A DNA stretch of 64,000 bases, taken from NCBI GenBank assembly GCA_027919835.1, contig JANVFP010000055.1:98601-162600 (forward strand). The letters are read 5' to 3'. Below the pieces are notes generated by a model. The model worked only from the letters and a program-made list of their open reading frames with translations. It had not been told where the DNA came from and did not search any database. Made by a program: the position numbers and the translations under genes. The DNA is from Lentinula raphanica. Taxonomy: Eukaryota > Basidiomycota > Agaricomycetes > Agaricales > Omphalotaceae. Positions 10,966-23,802 of this stretch are shown piece after piece; position 1 is the stretch's first letter, and the number at the start of each line of letters is the position of its first letter.

Positions 10966-12476
10966 TGGGTCAGAAAACTGCTTGGCCTCGCAGAGGTCAA
11001 AGACTTCACAATACCGATCATGAAGCATACTTGTTATCCCTTCAGCTTGGCTCTGAGTCGTTTGACTTGCTTTCTTAACTTGTCATTATTTCTCCGATTA
11101 CATCTGTGTATCCCCTGCTTTCCTCAAATCCTTTTCATCGCATACCTTCAATACACTGTACCCAATTTGTGCTGGTGTTTTTGAAAGGTACACAACTTGA
11201 GTGATTGCTCAGATGTCACTGAGCGGTCTTTAACTTTTCATTCATCATGTTCTACCTGTGGGACGGGTAAGCTGTTCAAGCTCCTCAAGGAAGATTTAGG
11301 AACATAGCACCATCGTTCAAAATGCAACGTTGAACGGACCAAGAACAGGAAGCACGAAACAATTTTGTCGTCAGCAGTAGCGTACGGCACACTTCCGGCA
11401 AAGTAGCGGAGTTTCGAATAATGACGGAGCGCCAGCAGCGGCTAAAATCCGCAACCAATTGTACTATGTACGTCCTGACCACCCTCCCCTACTCTTCCAC
11501 CTGGTATTCATGCTTTTTTTGACCACTCAAAGACACAGCGACCTCACAGCCTTTCTCAATGACCTCCAATGGCTTTGTGAAGTTCGGTGATCATCAGGTT
11601 TGACCCGGTCTGATTCCTTCTGATTCCCAGAACTCAGTTTGCGAGAAATTGGCTATCATCCGCTTCGAACCCGTTGACACATCTCTCGAACACTTCGCCT
11701 CCAATGGTCCATTGACGACTGTGCAAAATTTCCTCAATCAGCAGTGCCTCTCTGGTCAGTGCTCCATGCTCGCACTAGGTCACACTGGTGGTAAAATCAT
11801 AAATGTTATCGATAATCACCTGTCCATATATGAGGCCAGACTACGACCCAGCGCGCAGAAGATTTGCGAGAATTTTCGTTATCAGCCACTTTTACACACC
11901 TCATGACAATTCTCTTCGAACCACTTCGCTTGCAATGATTCAATCACTACTCTGCAAAATTTCCTCAAGTGCATTCCGGTGCATAGCCTTTGCTTAGAGT
12001 GCGAAATCAGGCAAGATCTCAATACTAGTTAGGCAACTCAGGGTCTTACTCTATATATACGTGTCCGTTTGGACTTGCAACCTTATCTAACATCGCTGGT
12101 TCGGTGAGTCGCCCTTTTCCCTCCTGTTACAGTGCCCAATCAGTCTGGTCCTCTATACCCCCCTCGAAAATTTTACACAGCTTGCTTCTTGTCGTCTCGA
12201 TGCTGAGCGCTGATCATTGGCCTTTTGCTTGTCTAGCTACTCATTTATCAAGAGGTACTTCATCGGAGTCAAATTTGCTGGTCAAATTTCCTTCGAAATT
12301 CTTGAAACAGAAATCTTCGGTGAGCAGACGTGCTATGAAACCTCTGAAGTTATAACACTCAACGTGAATCGATAGATACGCTTTTCGTACAACACTCACA
12401 CCGCGTTTTCCTCGAAAATAAACCCTGTCGCACTACTTTCCTTCGGCCTTTCGACTATCACTTTCATCCGACAGCT
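10966..12476. other. Intergenic region
   Basis: No supported gene. 10966-11280 is the 3' flank of copy 3. From about 11540 the sequence resembles the stretch from about 13650, marking the left side of the second duplicated block. 12250-12300 and 15150-15190 share a TTTGCTGGTCAAAT word ahead of the two secreted paralogues. Confidence 0.5.
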
Positions 12477-13254
12477 ATGTTTTCTGGTGTCATGAAACCC
12501 TTTGTCGCATATCTTGTCCTCATGTGCTGTCTTGGGGCAATTGCGTCGCCTGTGAGCACTAGGAGCCAGCTTCAGGAGTCCCAGTCTTCTTCGGGTGAGT
12601 ATCGAGAGCCAGTGAATCAAAGATCTTAGCTCATTATGTTGCTGAACAGAATATATCCTTGCACAAGCTTATTTCACCGTTGGATATAAGCCAGATAACT
12701 GGAAGCTTGTTTTCAAGACCAACTCCGGCGAGTCTTTCTTTTACATCAAGGACTCCGAGGGGCATGTGAAGTACAGCAAGGACGAAATTCCTCAGATATC
12801 GCACCCATTCTTGGACAAGAAGGGGGCGTTCATCAAGCTGATATTCCACGACCCCAAAGCGGACGCCGAGTTCCTTGATGAATCGACTCGAGAGGTGAAA
12901 AAGGGGCTCAGTTTCCTTGATGAATCAGAGGAGAAAGGGGCCGTCCATAATGGTCCTGATTGGGTCAAAGCTGCAATGGCAAAGCTCATCGATCGGCAGT
13001 CTACGATGCAAGACAAGAAGCCATTCGCTACTGTGTTTGATGATCCAGCAGAAACAGTCAAGGCAATCGAACGTGATATAGACTATTTCACCGCGTGAGT
13101 GTTTTCTTGACGGAGTATAGGCTTTCTTGAATCGTTCATATATGTGTTTTTGCTCAGTGAGCTACAACACTTTGAAGATACGCGCGAGAAGAACCGCGCA
13201 AAGGAAGAGCAGCGGCTTGCCAAGTTGGCACGTCAAGGAGGTGTCAAGCAATGA
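12477..13254 (+). CDS. Small secreted protein of unknown function, paralogue A
   Basis: Exons 12477-12594, 12650-13094 and 13158-13254 give 219 aa. A clear signal peptide (YLVLMCCLGAIASP) is followed by a charged, Lys/Glu-rich mature protein with no Cys and no known domain. It contains DWVKAAMAKLIDRQ and a basic helical C-terminus. Exon 1 is 118 nt, exactly as in paralogue B at 15345, and GAFIKLIFHDPKADAEFL aligns with GYFKLLMTDDPSEDIEFL of B. The third exon is absent from B. Unknown role; probably an apoplastic or cell-surface protein. Confidence 0.75.
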
Positions 13255-15344
13255 GGCGCGAAGGGTGGACAACTCGATAAATGTTCGTAGTGTTGTGAAA
13301 GATTGCAGTAGACCTCTGAGTATGTACATTGATTATGTTGAGAGGATTTGACCTTTGGATGATAAAGTAGCTGCATTACGTCAGGAAAAATTGAACCCTT
13401 GGCAATGTACCACTACCACTACAGGAGAGGTGATTGGGCCGCCGAGGAGGCTGTTCAAAACGTTCAGGAATCAAGTCTTCAAGACGATTGGGAGATCCGT
13501 TACAAAGCCGCTCCTCATTAGACGATACCTGATTTCTCTACCTCTGAACTCCCTTCCCATATAGTAGGAACAACCGTGTTTCTATTTCAATACAATGGTC
13601 ATCACCCTCGGGCAAAGATCATGTCTCTCCCACCTAATCGCAGACCAAAGGTCTCACAGCCTTTCCTCGATGATTTCTCTGGTAAAGCTCGGTCAGGCTC
13701 GGTCCCAGATCTCCTGCTCAGCCTTCGGTCTTGAATGAACACAACCTGATCCAGTGCTATCCAGTGGCGATCCAACGCTGATAGGGATTGAAGAAAGAGG
13801 GAATTTGTTGGTCACGGCATCATGATATATGGAAGCATATGGATCGGCGGACGATACCAGACGATACCTAGCTAATACCTCTCCAATATGGTCCAGGTTG
13901 TAACAGAGGGTGTGAGTCTGTGTGAGTCCACACTGCCCTTGTTGCTACCGATATTCATCTGCGATTCAGAACGATTCAGAAACATCTCCCTCACCGTCGC
14001 ACCATCGCTTTCCAGGATCCAGATTCCAGAACCTCCAATTCACCATGCGCCGTATAGCAGAAGGAGCGCATACCCAGCGGATAATCTCCTATAATCTCAG
14101 AACGGAATCATCAAGTCATAGTACTTATTCTGTAATATTCTCCGCCGCTACAGAGATGACAGCAGGTATTCACTGAATGAATGCCGTAGATACTGGAAAC
14201 ATGATAACTCTGTTAGTAAACCCCTCAGATTTCAACTTCTCCCTCACTCAGTGTGCTATCCCAGGCTTCGTTGCATTTGAAGGATGAATTGCAGAGAGGT
14301 AGGAACAGTTCGAGCGAAGACGTAATTCGGAGGAACGGTCGCAGGAAGTTCTTTCTTCACTATTCGTTCTCAGCAGTGCGTCCAATTGTCGAATTTGAAC
14401 TGTGTCTCACCCTTCGATATACCTCAGCCTATCCCAACTATAGTAAAGACTGTCCACCAATTCGCGCGGGAATACCTTCTGTGGCTATGTTCATACTGAC
14501 GGTCATACCTTGGATTGTAAGTGTATTCCATGCCGATTCCATGTCTGTTACTCAGATATTCATCTAAATTCTAGTCGATGGTACTGCTACTGAAACGGGG
14601 CCATGAGGTATATCTTCTTTCAGACGCGTTTGAAGAGGATGTTTAGACGCGAGGCACAGCGACGACCTGCGACGACGGTGACGGATTCAGGGTGGCACTG
14701 ATGCCACCAGCATGTGCCACTCTTTGCTGTACCAGGCTGCACGGCAACGGTTGTATGGAATGAAAATCTATCGCGCTCGATGAGGCCCATGCTTTCCATA
14801 CACTCGGCGTGCGATGATTGAACTGCCACAGAATCGTGAAATTTTCTCGGTCGGATGCAAAAAATTTCAATCGGAAGGGCTCTCATAAAAACGCCTCAGA
14901 TTGGGCGTGCAACCGCAACGCTGCCTCGGTGAGTCCTTCTTTCCCTCCCTTCGTTCGATTTGTTGAAAGCACGACCGAGTCTGGCATGCCGTCGCAGCTG
15001 GCCTACTTGCATTAGTCGTACGTGCGCTGCTGATTCAAGATGGTTGTCGCCCCACTTTCTCAAGTATCTAGTCATCTCTGCTCTTTCACGGTCGCTGACC
15101 ATAGACCCTTTTGTATGCTAGTCGTTTATAAAAGAGGCACCTTCACTGGAACGAACGGACTAAAATTTGCTGGTCAAATATTCCTATAAATCGAGTCTTG
15201 ACGGTGAGCAACGTTCGGATTCGGTCGGCGTTTGGATTATACCGAACGTGAATCGTTAGTAACACTTCCTACAGCCATTCTATTCAAAAGCCACACCCTC
15301 GATTCGTTTTGACTGGCATCTCCGCTCAACATCTCCTGACGCCA
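13255..15344. other. Intergenic region with a gene relic
   Basis: Apart from the EI24-like relic at 13431-13616 no gene is supported. The part from about 13650 resembles the region from 11540; 15150-15340 resembles the upstream of paralogue A. 13870-15000 shows no recognisable feature. Confidence 0.45.
13431..13616 (+). pseudogene. Relic of an RRT8/EI24-like membrane protein exon
   Basis: The translation KTIGRSVTKPL...RRYLISLPLNSLPI matches exon 2 of the intact gene at 16059-17063 (KTIGRSVTKPLNRFTKNG, then RYLISLPLNSLPI), with a deletion of about eight codons and tandem stops (ATA TAG TAG) where the intact gene reads on. Nothing of the first or last exons is seen. It shows that the block at 11.5-13.6 kb once had the same two-gene content as the block at 15.3-17.1 kb. 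Confidence 0.75.
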
Positions 15345-15952
15345 ATGTTGATCCAGAAACTCTTCGTCACATATTTCGTTCTCATCGGTTGCTGCCTTGG
15401 GGTGAATTCTTCGCCTGTCCTGGCTGGTAGGACCGGGATCCCGGAACCACTCACTTACAGGCGTAAGCAGTTCTAGCCAACCAAAAAAAGGCACCGATAT
15501 TGACAACGTATACTTTTGCAGCCCGAACCATTGGTTTCTTCCCCAAAGAGTCGAAGCTTGGTTATTACAATGACCAGACTGGGAAAGTTACGATCTTCTT
15601 TATCAACGAGCACGATAAGGTTGAATATGAGACTCGAATCATGGCGAGGGCGTTGTTTCTTCACGTGTTCGCGTTCAAGGGATCCAATGGATACTTCAAA
15701 CTCCTGATGACTGATGATCCTAGCGAAGATATTGAATTCCTTACTAGTTCCAAGGAAGAGGAAGAGGAAAGGCTCACAACCGGTGTTCAAAAAGCCAGAC
15801 ATTCCGACTGGATTGTAGAGGTGGTGCAAAAGCTCCTGAACAGGCATAATCATTTCGCGTTGCGGTCTGATGCTATCAGTGGTCCAGTTGAGGAGCTCAT
15901 AGTGAATATTATACGAACGAGAGAAAAAGAGCTGAATCATGGATACAATTAG
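15345..15952 (+). CDS. Small secreted protein of unknown function, paralogue B
   Basis: Exons 15345-15462 (118 nt) and 15522-15952 give 182 aa. The signal peptide is LFVTYFVLIGCCLGVNSSP. The mature protein is charged, with SDWIVEVVQKLLNRHN matching PDWVKAAMAKLIDRQS of paralogue A. No known domain. The shared first-exon length and upstream words support common descent with the gene at 12477, though the mature parts have diverged strongly. It lies 106 bp before an RRT8/EI24-like gene on the same strand, a pairing that the left block has lost. Confidence 0.7.
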
Positions 15953-16058
15953 TAGCATCAGCCGGCGTAGATTAGAGAGTCCATACAGACTTTTTCGCGT
16001 GTATTTACTCTGACGTCATTTTGAAGTACCTCGACTTCACCAGAACTACCACCTACTC

Positions 16059-17063
16059 ATGGACGTATTACGAAAAACGATTGTCTCCTTTCTATTCACT
16101 GCAAGAGAAGCCATCCTCAGTGGTGCTTGGATCTACCCGCTGCATGGAATCGTCTATTTCATCTCTCATCCTTCAATATATCGCTCAGTCCAACCAGTCC
16201 TAACAAAATGTCTATTCATTTCCGCAGGAATCACTTTCGGAATGTTCGTCTTCACCTATCTTCCTCAGGTAGCCTTTTGTGCTATATTCTCAGGTCCTTT
16301 TGCGTTTGCCGCTGCCGCGATCATGGTGCTCGGCGAGTCGTATGCGTTAGTGGTGATTGTGACCAAGATGTTCATTCTAGAGGACGCGCAGGATAAAATC
16401 TGTACGTGTCTATCATCCTTTTACTGGTATTCGAAAGCTCATTTGAGCTCTAGTCGACGCTGTGTTGTTGCAGCAAGGCCATGAGGCACTCGTATCTTCG
16501 GCAAGACACGTTAGAAGCGGACGTTCAGGAATCAAGACGATTGGAAGATCCGTCACGAAGCCGCTCAATCGATTCACCAAGAATGGGCTGATTAGATACT
16601 TGATATCTCTACCTTTGAACTCTCTTCCTATAGTGGGCACAATTGTGTTCCTATTCTATAATGGTACGCGTAACAAACTCGAAAGTACCCGGTGATCATG
16701 CTAACTCACAAATATGAAAGGCTCGAATGCAGGACCTCGATACCATGCACGGTATTTCCAGCTAAAGGGTTTGGACGCACAGGAGAGACAGGCGTCTCTC
16801 GAAAGAATGAGAGGCGCATATACCGCGTCAGTAATCGACTGTACAGTCACTATCGTACATTCTGATTCTCTTCTAGTTTTGGTGCGATCGCACTTGCCCT
16901 CGACCTCGTGCCCGTCGGTGGACTCCTCTTCAACTTTACTTCAACTATCGGAGCTGCCTTGTGGGCGAGTGATTTGGAAAAGAAGAACAGTGGAAATGAC
17001 GGTGATTCAAGTAATGTAGAGAGAAAATCCGAAATTCCCGTTGACATCGAGAGTGAGTACTAA
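16059..17063 (+). CDS. RRT8/EI24-type multi-pass membrane protein
   Basis: Exons 16059-16401, 16454-16663, 16721-16826 and 16877-17063 give 281 aa. Hydrophobic segments occur at about residues 40-75 and 80-110, then ISLPLNSLPIVGTIVFLF and FGAIALALDLVPVGGLLF. The blocks GPRYHARYFQLKGL and the last segment ending GAALWASDLE are, to my knowledge, characteristic of the fungal EI24-domain family that includes yeast outer spore wall/lipid-droplet protein RRT8. Proteins of this family are membrane or lipid-droplet proteins; the molecular function is not established. The C-terminal tail is short and acidic. All splice junctions keep frame. Confidence 0.8.
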
Positions 17064-17298
17064 GATTATACCTGCAGTGATTATACCAGAGTCCAGATGT
17101 GTATGTGGATAAACTCGGTTCAATAAGAAAAGTGTATACAGCTCTGTACAGCTGTACTCATGCACAGCAATCCGGGTTGTTCAACGATTGCATTTCAACC
17201 GCGACGGGATTTAGTACTGTTTCCGTCGGAACGATCGACGAGGGTAAATTTCCCAAATTTCCTATAAATAACATGACGACTACGCTTTTTCTCATCAT

Positions 17299-18594
17299 AT
17301 GTCGTCGTCCTACGCAGAGATTCCAACTTCCGCCCAGATAGCTCAAGACGCTGAAATCTTGATACAAACTTATCTTCCACCACCTCTCAATCCTACCTCA
17401 TCCAAGCAAGAATTCATCCTTCCTCTCGCTGTTCCTCAAATCAGCTTCAATGACCACCAGGAGGCTAGTTTCGCCAGAGGGCATAGTCCGGCATTGGGCG
17501 AGCTCGGACTGACCCAGCAGGTTATGCTGAGCATTGTCGACGGTCTGAATCTTGCCATGGCAGCAAGTCCACCGACGCGGATTGTAGGAGCATCTGGTCC
17601 AGTCGTTGGTTATCTGTACGAATCCAATCTCTTTCACTGTATTCCTCATATTCTCAGAGCTTAACCAATGCTTTCCGTAGACCGTGGAACTGGGCAAAAC
17701 TTTCCAGAGCGTCTATGCATGTAGATCCACGAACGGGAAACCGCTCTATCGCTCGATCCCTCACAGACCACTACCTCCGTGCGGCGAACATCAGCGTATT
17801 CAAGCCCCGAGGCCTCTCAGCCCGCATATGCACCACCTCCGCCATGCTCATCCTCACTGCCAAACCCGAAAAGACAGACGACGCGATGAAGAAAGTCGGC
17901 CGAGGGGCTCTCGTTGTCGCACGCCACTTGCCTATCACAGGCCTCATCGTCCGCCAGGTGTCGAAATCCAAAGCGAACCGGGACGAGAACAAGAAAACGG
18001 AGGATATCTACCAGCCAATCGCACAACGGAGGTTGGGGCTGATAGACGGTCGGGCGTTGCCGCTCTCGACGGGTGGTTCGCCGCCGCTGGCGACGCAGAT
18101 CGTGATGCAGACGATGTCGAAGTATGGGGTGCATCTTGGGGGAGCTAGGGAGGGGAAGAAGGAGATGGAGAGACAGAGAGCGATGGAGGCTTTTGATGAG
18201 GCGGGGGTGGCGGATGGGTATGGGTATCATATTGATTATTCTATTGGGAAAGGTGCGAGGGCGATTGAGCGTGCGGAGAGGAGGAGGAGACAGATAGGTG
18301 GGCAGGGGAGGCAGTTGCTGTTGGATTTGCCTAAAGGACCTGAAGGAGACTTGTTGAGAAGCTGGGCAGCAGATAGGCTGCTTTGGTTTGTGATCATGCC
18401 TGCGGAGAAAGGTATGTCATTCACCAAACATTATAATCGGTTTCCTGACTGATGACTGAATTTCTGGGTGCGTAGATATGGACATAGAGGACATCAGTTT
18501 CGCTGAGAGCCCTGCGAACGAGGAGAATGTCACTCAAAAGGTTTGGATGGGAGAGATGATCTTCGAATCAGAGGAGATGCTCGATGGAAAGTGA
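17299..18594 (+). CDS. Conserved fungal protein of unknown function
   Basis: Exons 17299-17615, 17681-18411 and 18476-18594 give 388 aa. No signal peptide or membrane segment is evident. Conserved-looking blocks are GLTQQVMLSIVDGLNLAM, ASPPTRIVGASGPVVGYLP, TDHYLRAANISVFKPRGL and a basic region AIERAERRRRQI, ending in an acidic tail. The pattern looks like a widespread fungal family without assigned function. It converges with the DEAD-box gene, leaving 208 bp between stops. Confidence 0.75.
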
Positions 18595-18802
18595 CTAGTG
18601 AAGTGAAGGTACATATATCTTTCCAGTGTCGTTCCTTCTGTGTATCTATGTAATGTGTACTGTATAATACCAACGCTATAATGCCTGCTTCTAGTGAATA
18701 ACTATACTCGTCTAAACTGCAAAGCGGTCTATGGGTCCGTGTGTATGCTTTATTTTTGAGGGGGTTTCACAACATTCAAACCTCTAACGCCTCTCAACCC
18801 CA

Positions 18803-20901
18803 TCATCCCAACTGTCTTCGGCGCAAGGGGGGAGGCAACGCATCCGACCACCCCATAACCACCTTCGCATACTGATTCGCCTCCTCTACCAGCCTCTCCG
18901 GGTTCCACTTCAACGTCTTATTCTGACCCTTGTAATATCCCAAAAATGCCACATACGCAGCACCGATGACCGTCGGGTTGTTCGTCGCTAGAGTCTTGAG
19001 GACATTCTGAACGTGTTGAGCGTAGGTTTCTGTGTATGTCGCGAGCGTTTTGGCTTCGTGGGAGCTAGGGGAAGAGATGTAGGGTGTTATGGTGGTGGTC
19101 TTTTGCATATCGCGGCTTGTGAGGAAGGGTTGTTCTTGGGGATCGAGGATGATGATGCCTTGGCCTTTGGCTCCGGCGCGAGCTGTACGTCCGAGTCGGT
19201 GGACGTACTGTTCTGCGGAAGAGGGAAGGCCGATCTGGATGACGAGGGTGACGCTGAAGAGATTAGGTCTTCAGAGACAATGTATGTATCATAAGTTGGT
19301 TAGACATACCCGGGAAAATCGATCCCTCTAGCAGCAACGTCGCTACTCAATAAGATCGCACTTTGAGCGTTTTTAAACGCTTCTGCTGCCTTGGTCCTGG
19401 CAGACTGGCTTTTGCGGGAGTGAATTTCCAACACCGGAGGGAGAAATTTTTGGATAGATTCTGAAGAAAGGATTTCTGTTGCGAAAGAGACGTGTCGTGC
19501 GGTAGGGAAGAACACCATGACTTTGCTGAGAGTTTGAGGGCCGGTGACGGATGGGGAGAGACTTGGAGTGGTGGTTGTAATGTGGGGAAGAGGGTGTTTG
19601 ATTGTATCAAGGTGTAGGAGAGCTAGTAACGTTGGAATGTGGTTTTCGAAAGGTTCGATGATATATGACTGATGTACTAGGAGCAACACAACTATCATCA
19701 ACAACTGACCGAGATAGAACAAAGAAACGGCAATACCGTGTTGGTGAACGTTCATCTCATCCTCTTTGAGGGTTGAAATGAAAGTGTATTCCGAACCATG
19801 GTTATACTTCTTCGCCACTTTCTTTATGTTGTCAGAAATCGTAGCACTGAAGAAAAGGTTCTGCCTCCTGGTCTTGGGAAGCATGTTGATAACGCCATCC
19901 AACTCTCTAGCAAACCCTCCATCGAGTAGTCTGTCTACCTCGTCCAAGACTAGAGTTTGTAGCCCATCGAACTTCGCATATGCTTCGTACTTGCGAGGGC
20001 CAGTGAAATAGTCATGCAGACGACCTGGTGTCGCAACGACGATGTCATGACGACTCTCGAGGAATCTTTGAAGGTCTTTGACAGGATTGGAAGTTCCACC
20101 GGTCACGGTAATGACGCGAAAGTCAGTTTGGGCTAGGAGAGTTTGGGCTTCTTCTGAGATCTGGTTTTATGCGTTATGCTTTGTGGTTTGAGAAAAGATG
20201 AGAACGGCAATTGAACGTACTTGCTGAGCGAGTTCTCGAGTAGGAGAGAGTATTAAGATGGGTGTGCCTTTGGGCTTTGTAGGGGTTCGTATCACATTCT
20301 CGATTGCTGGAAGAAGAAAGCCAATAGTTTTCCCTGTGAACGTGCATCATAGCTCGAAGAACATCATAGTATTGCAGCAGAACATACCTGTTCCAGTTTT
20401 TGCTTGCACAAGGAGGTCTTTTCCATTCAAAGCAGGCTTGATAGCATTTCACGAATTAGTTTAAAATTGTAGAAGGGAAAGCGTGTCCTACTTGTATCGT
20501 TGCCGCTGAATGATGATAGTCAGTCACCCGGCTGGTTGTTGGGACAAGATATCTGCGCTCACCTTGAACCTCCGTCAAAAATCTGAATCCTTTCATCAAA
20601 ATGTATCATCGAGACTTTGTGTCAAGGTTGCTCACTCATGCTTGATGTTCCGCTTGAGCCTTGACGCAATAGGTAGATTCTGAAATCTTTGATTGCTAAA
20701 ATGACTGCGGTCACCCAAAGAACTGGCATGAGCTGGAGGTCGAGGGGTTGGAGAAGTTCCTTGAGCGGGACTGGCTGTCTTTACAGCAGCAGTGGTCATT
20801 GAATGATGTTGTGGTCTTCTGTGAGATGCCATTGAAGATGTTGAAGAGAAGATTTGAAGAGAAGAGCGCGATGTGAAAGGACGAACAAACAAACGCAACA
20901 T
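18803..20901 (-). CDS. Mitochondrial DEAD-box ATP-dependent RNA helicase (MSS116 type)
   Basis: Minus-strand gene from ATG at 20901 to TGA at 18803-18805 with several short introns. The N-terminus (MLRLFVRPFTSRSSLQIFSS) is rich in Arg/Ser/Leu without acids, a typical mitochondrial presequence. Helicase motifs in order: AKTGTGKT (split by an intron near 20390), ILSPTRELAQQ, TGGT, TPGRL, DEVD (a DEAD variant), SAT, ARGIDFPG and HRLGRTARAG. A C-terminal extension of about 100 aa follows, as in MSS116 relatives. The likely role is RNA remodelling in mitochondrial intron splicing or translation. The 194 bp to the divergent E2 gene probably holds both promoters. Confidence 0.85.
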
Positions 20902-21095
20902 AAAGGAAAGCCTCTGAGTTTGAACGCGTGAACCGAAAAAGGGTTTGACGCGCTGATGTGAGTGACTTTCGCCACGTGGTTCGGTTTATCTCCTTGTTCT
21001 CCGACCACCATCTAGTCCTCCAGCTTGCTGTTCTAGCCCTTGTGCTTCATTGTAGACGTACCTTGCTCCAACACTAACATTGTCCAGCTATCAAC
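20902..21095. promoter_or_regulatory. Bidirectional promoter between helicase and E2
   Basis: A 194-bp gap between two divergent ATGs (20901 minus, 21096 plus). No TATA box is seen; both genes look housekeeping. Confidence 0.5.
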
Positions 21096-22333
<1,238 letters not shown>

Positions 22334-22969
22334 ATGGGACTACTAGATGGTTCACCGTCTTATATCGCTCATCCCTTACTCTATCAAGGCTGAACGTTGA
22401 ATTATCACTATCCCTTTACACCTTTCATCTACCATTTGTATCACCTTCATACATACTTGTTATATTTCTGTAATGCATTGGAGCATCCGGATTTTCTCTC
22501 TGTCACACGACCTGAGTTCTGAGATCGCATTCGTTCAAACTTCACCGGTTCGATGGGTTCCAGTCAACGGTCTTAAGCTTGTTCTAATCCTTCTCCGGAG
22601 TTGTTTACTACCGATAGGCTAAGTATTTCGGATTTCAGAACCTCATCGGGACAGCGTTACGGAGCATCAAGTAGGAAGAATCTATTCCTTGTAAGAGAAA
22701 GCACAGATATCAAGAACAAAACCATCATCTAGATGCTAATTCAAGATAATCTGAAAGTAACGTTGCCAGCACTGAGTATCATGAGCCGAAAAACCAGAGC
22801 CAAACGACCGAGAAGCGCGAATGCGAAAGCGAAATCATCGCCGAGCAAAATAACAAAGAAATAGAAAATAAGGTATATTTGCAGGGTAATGAAAACCCCT
22901 CAAGCTTGAAAACAACGGGAGGAGGAATTTTCAAGGGAAATTGTCCATGTCATTGACCGTTGACGGGGC
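22334..22969. other. Intergenic region between convergent genes
   Basis: 3' flanks of the E2 and LysM genes; no ORF, repeat or other feature recognised. Confidence 0.5.
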
Positions 22970-23802
22970 CTAGAGTTCATCGCAGTAAGGCAGGTCAGAG
23001 TCGTCGTCATCGTCGTCTCCGCTGGAAGAAGATGAAGCAGCAGCAGCGGAGGTTATGGTTGATGAAGCAACGGGGGATGAATCGACGGTCGAAGTGGTGG
23101 CGGGTGGAGGAGTAACAGTGGAAGAGGTGGTGGGAGTAGCAAAGGCAGCGGCAGTGGCAGTGCTAGGAATGGCGGTATTGACCGAGGAAGAGCCAACAGG
23201 AGGGGCAGCGATGGTAGATGCGACACAGAGTACCTGAGAACAAGAAACAAGGAACAGATGGTCAGTTGGCATCAGAAAATTTGACAATCAGTGATTGAAC
23301 GTTGAATACTGACCTCTCCGACGTAGATGTTGTCACAAGCAGAGTCGATCTGAGGGTTATTGTTGTATAGCAGTGTCGAGTTGATGCTGTACGCGGAGGA
23401 GATCGAGTCACAGGTATCCTGAGCAGCGACGGTGTACGTCGTCGTGCAGTCCTCGCCCTCGTATCCGAGACAGATGTTGGCACCTGGCTGGAGGTTGGAG
23501 CAAGAGCTGTCGACAATACCAGAGTTCACTGAGGCAAATTGATAGCTGTTGCCAAAAAAAAGCGTATGGGAGGCTGTTCAAAAAAGGCACCCATTGAAAT
23601 GAACTCACGTAGACACGTTTTGTGCAGCAGAAATACTGTCACAAGTGTCTCCCTCCTGGACGGTGTAATTCCTGGTGCAACTCTGAGCAGAAGCAACTAC
23701 ACGGTGTCTGTTAGAGCTTTGCTCGCGGACTCATCGAAGAAGAGACTACTCACTCTGCAAGAAGAGAGGAAGGACGGCGACGAGAGCGAACTTGGAGAAC
23801 AT
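22970..23802 (-). CDS. Secreted protein with two LysM domains
   Basis: From ATG at 23802, four exons by consensus GT-AG junctions. The signal peptide is MFSKFALVAVLPLFLQ. LysM 1 reads YTVQEGDTCDSISAAQNVS through the Asn-rich C-terminal half to CLG; LysM 2 reads YTVAAQDTCDSISSAYSIN through LLYNNNPQIDSAC to LCVA. Both have the fungal-type Cys pattern. A Thr/Ser/Ala-rich linker, a six-Asp run and the end YCDEL follow. LysM domains bind chitin oligomers; secreted fungal LysM proteins shield or sequester chitin, and this could be an effector or a wall-associated protein. There is no chitinase domain. Confidence 0.87.

Noticed and set aside
11649..12355. Three short plus-strand frames
   Set aside because: No signal peptide or domain, and not preserved in the duplicated region from 13.65 kb.
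14253..14886. 104-aa plus and 88-aa minus frames
   Set aside because: Low-content frames without family resemblance or splice support.
17684..18230. Frames overlapping the conserved unknown gene in other phases
   Set aside because: Shadows of exon 2 (17681-18411), which has clear splice junctions.
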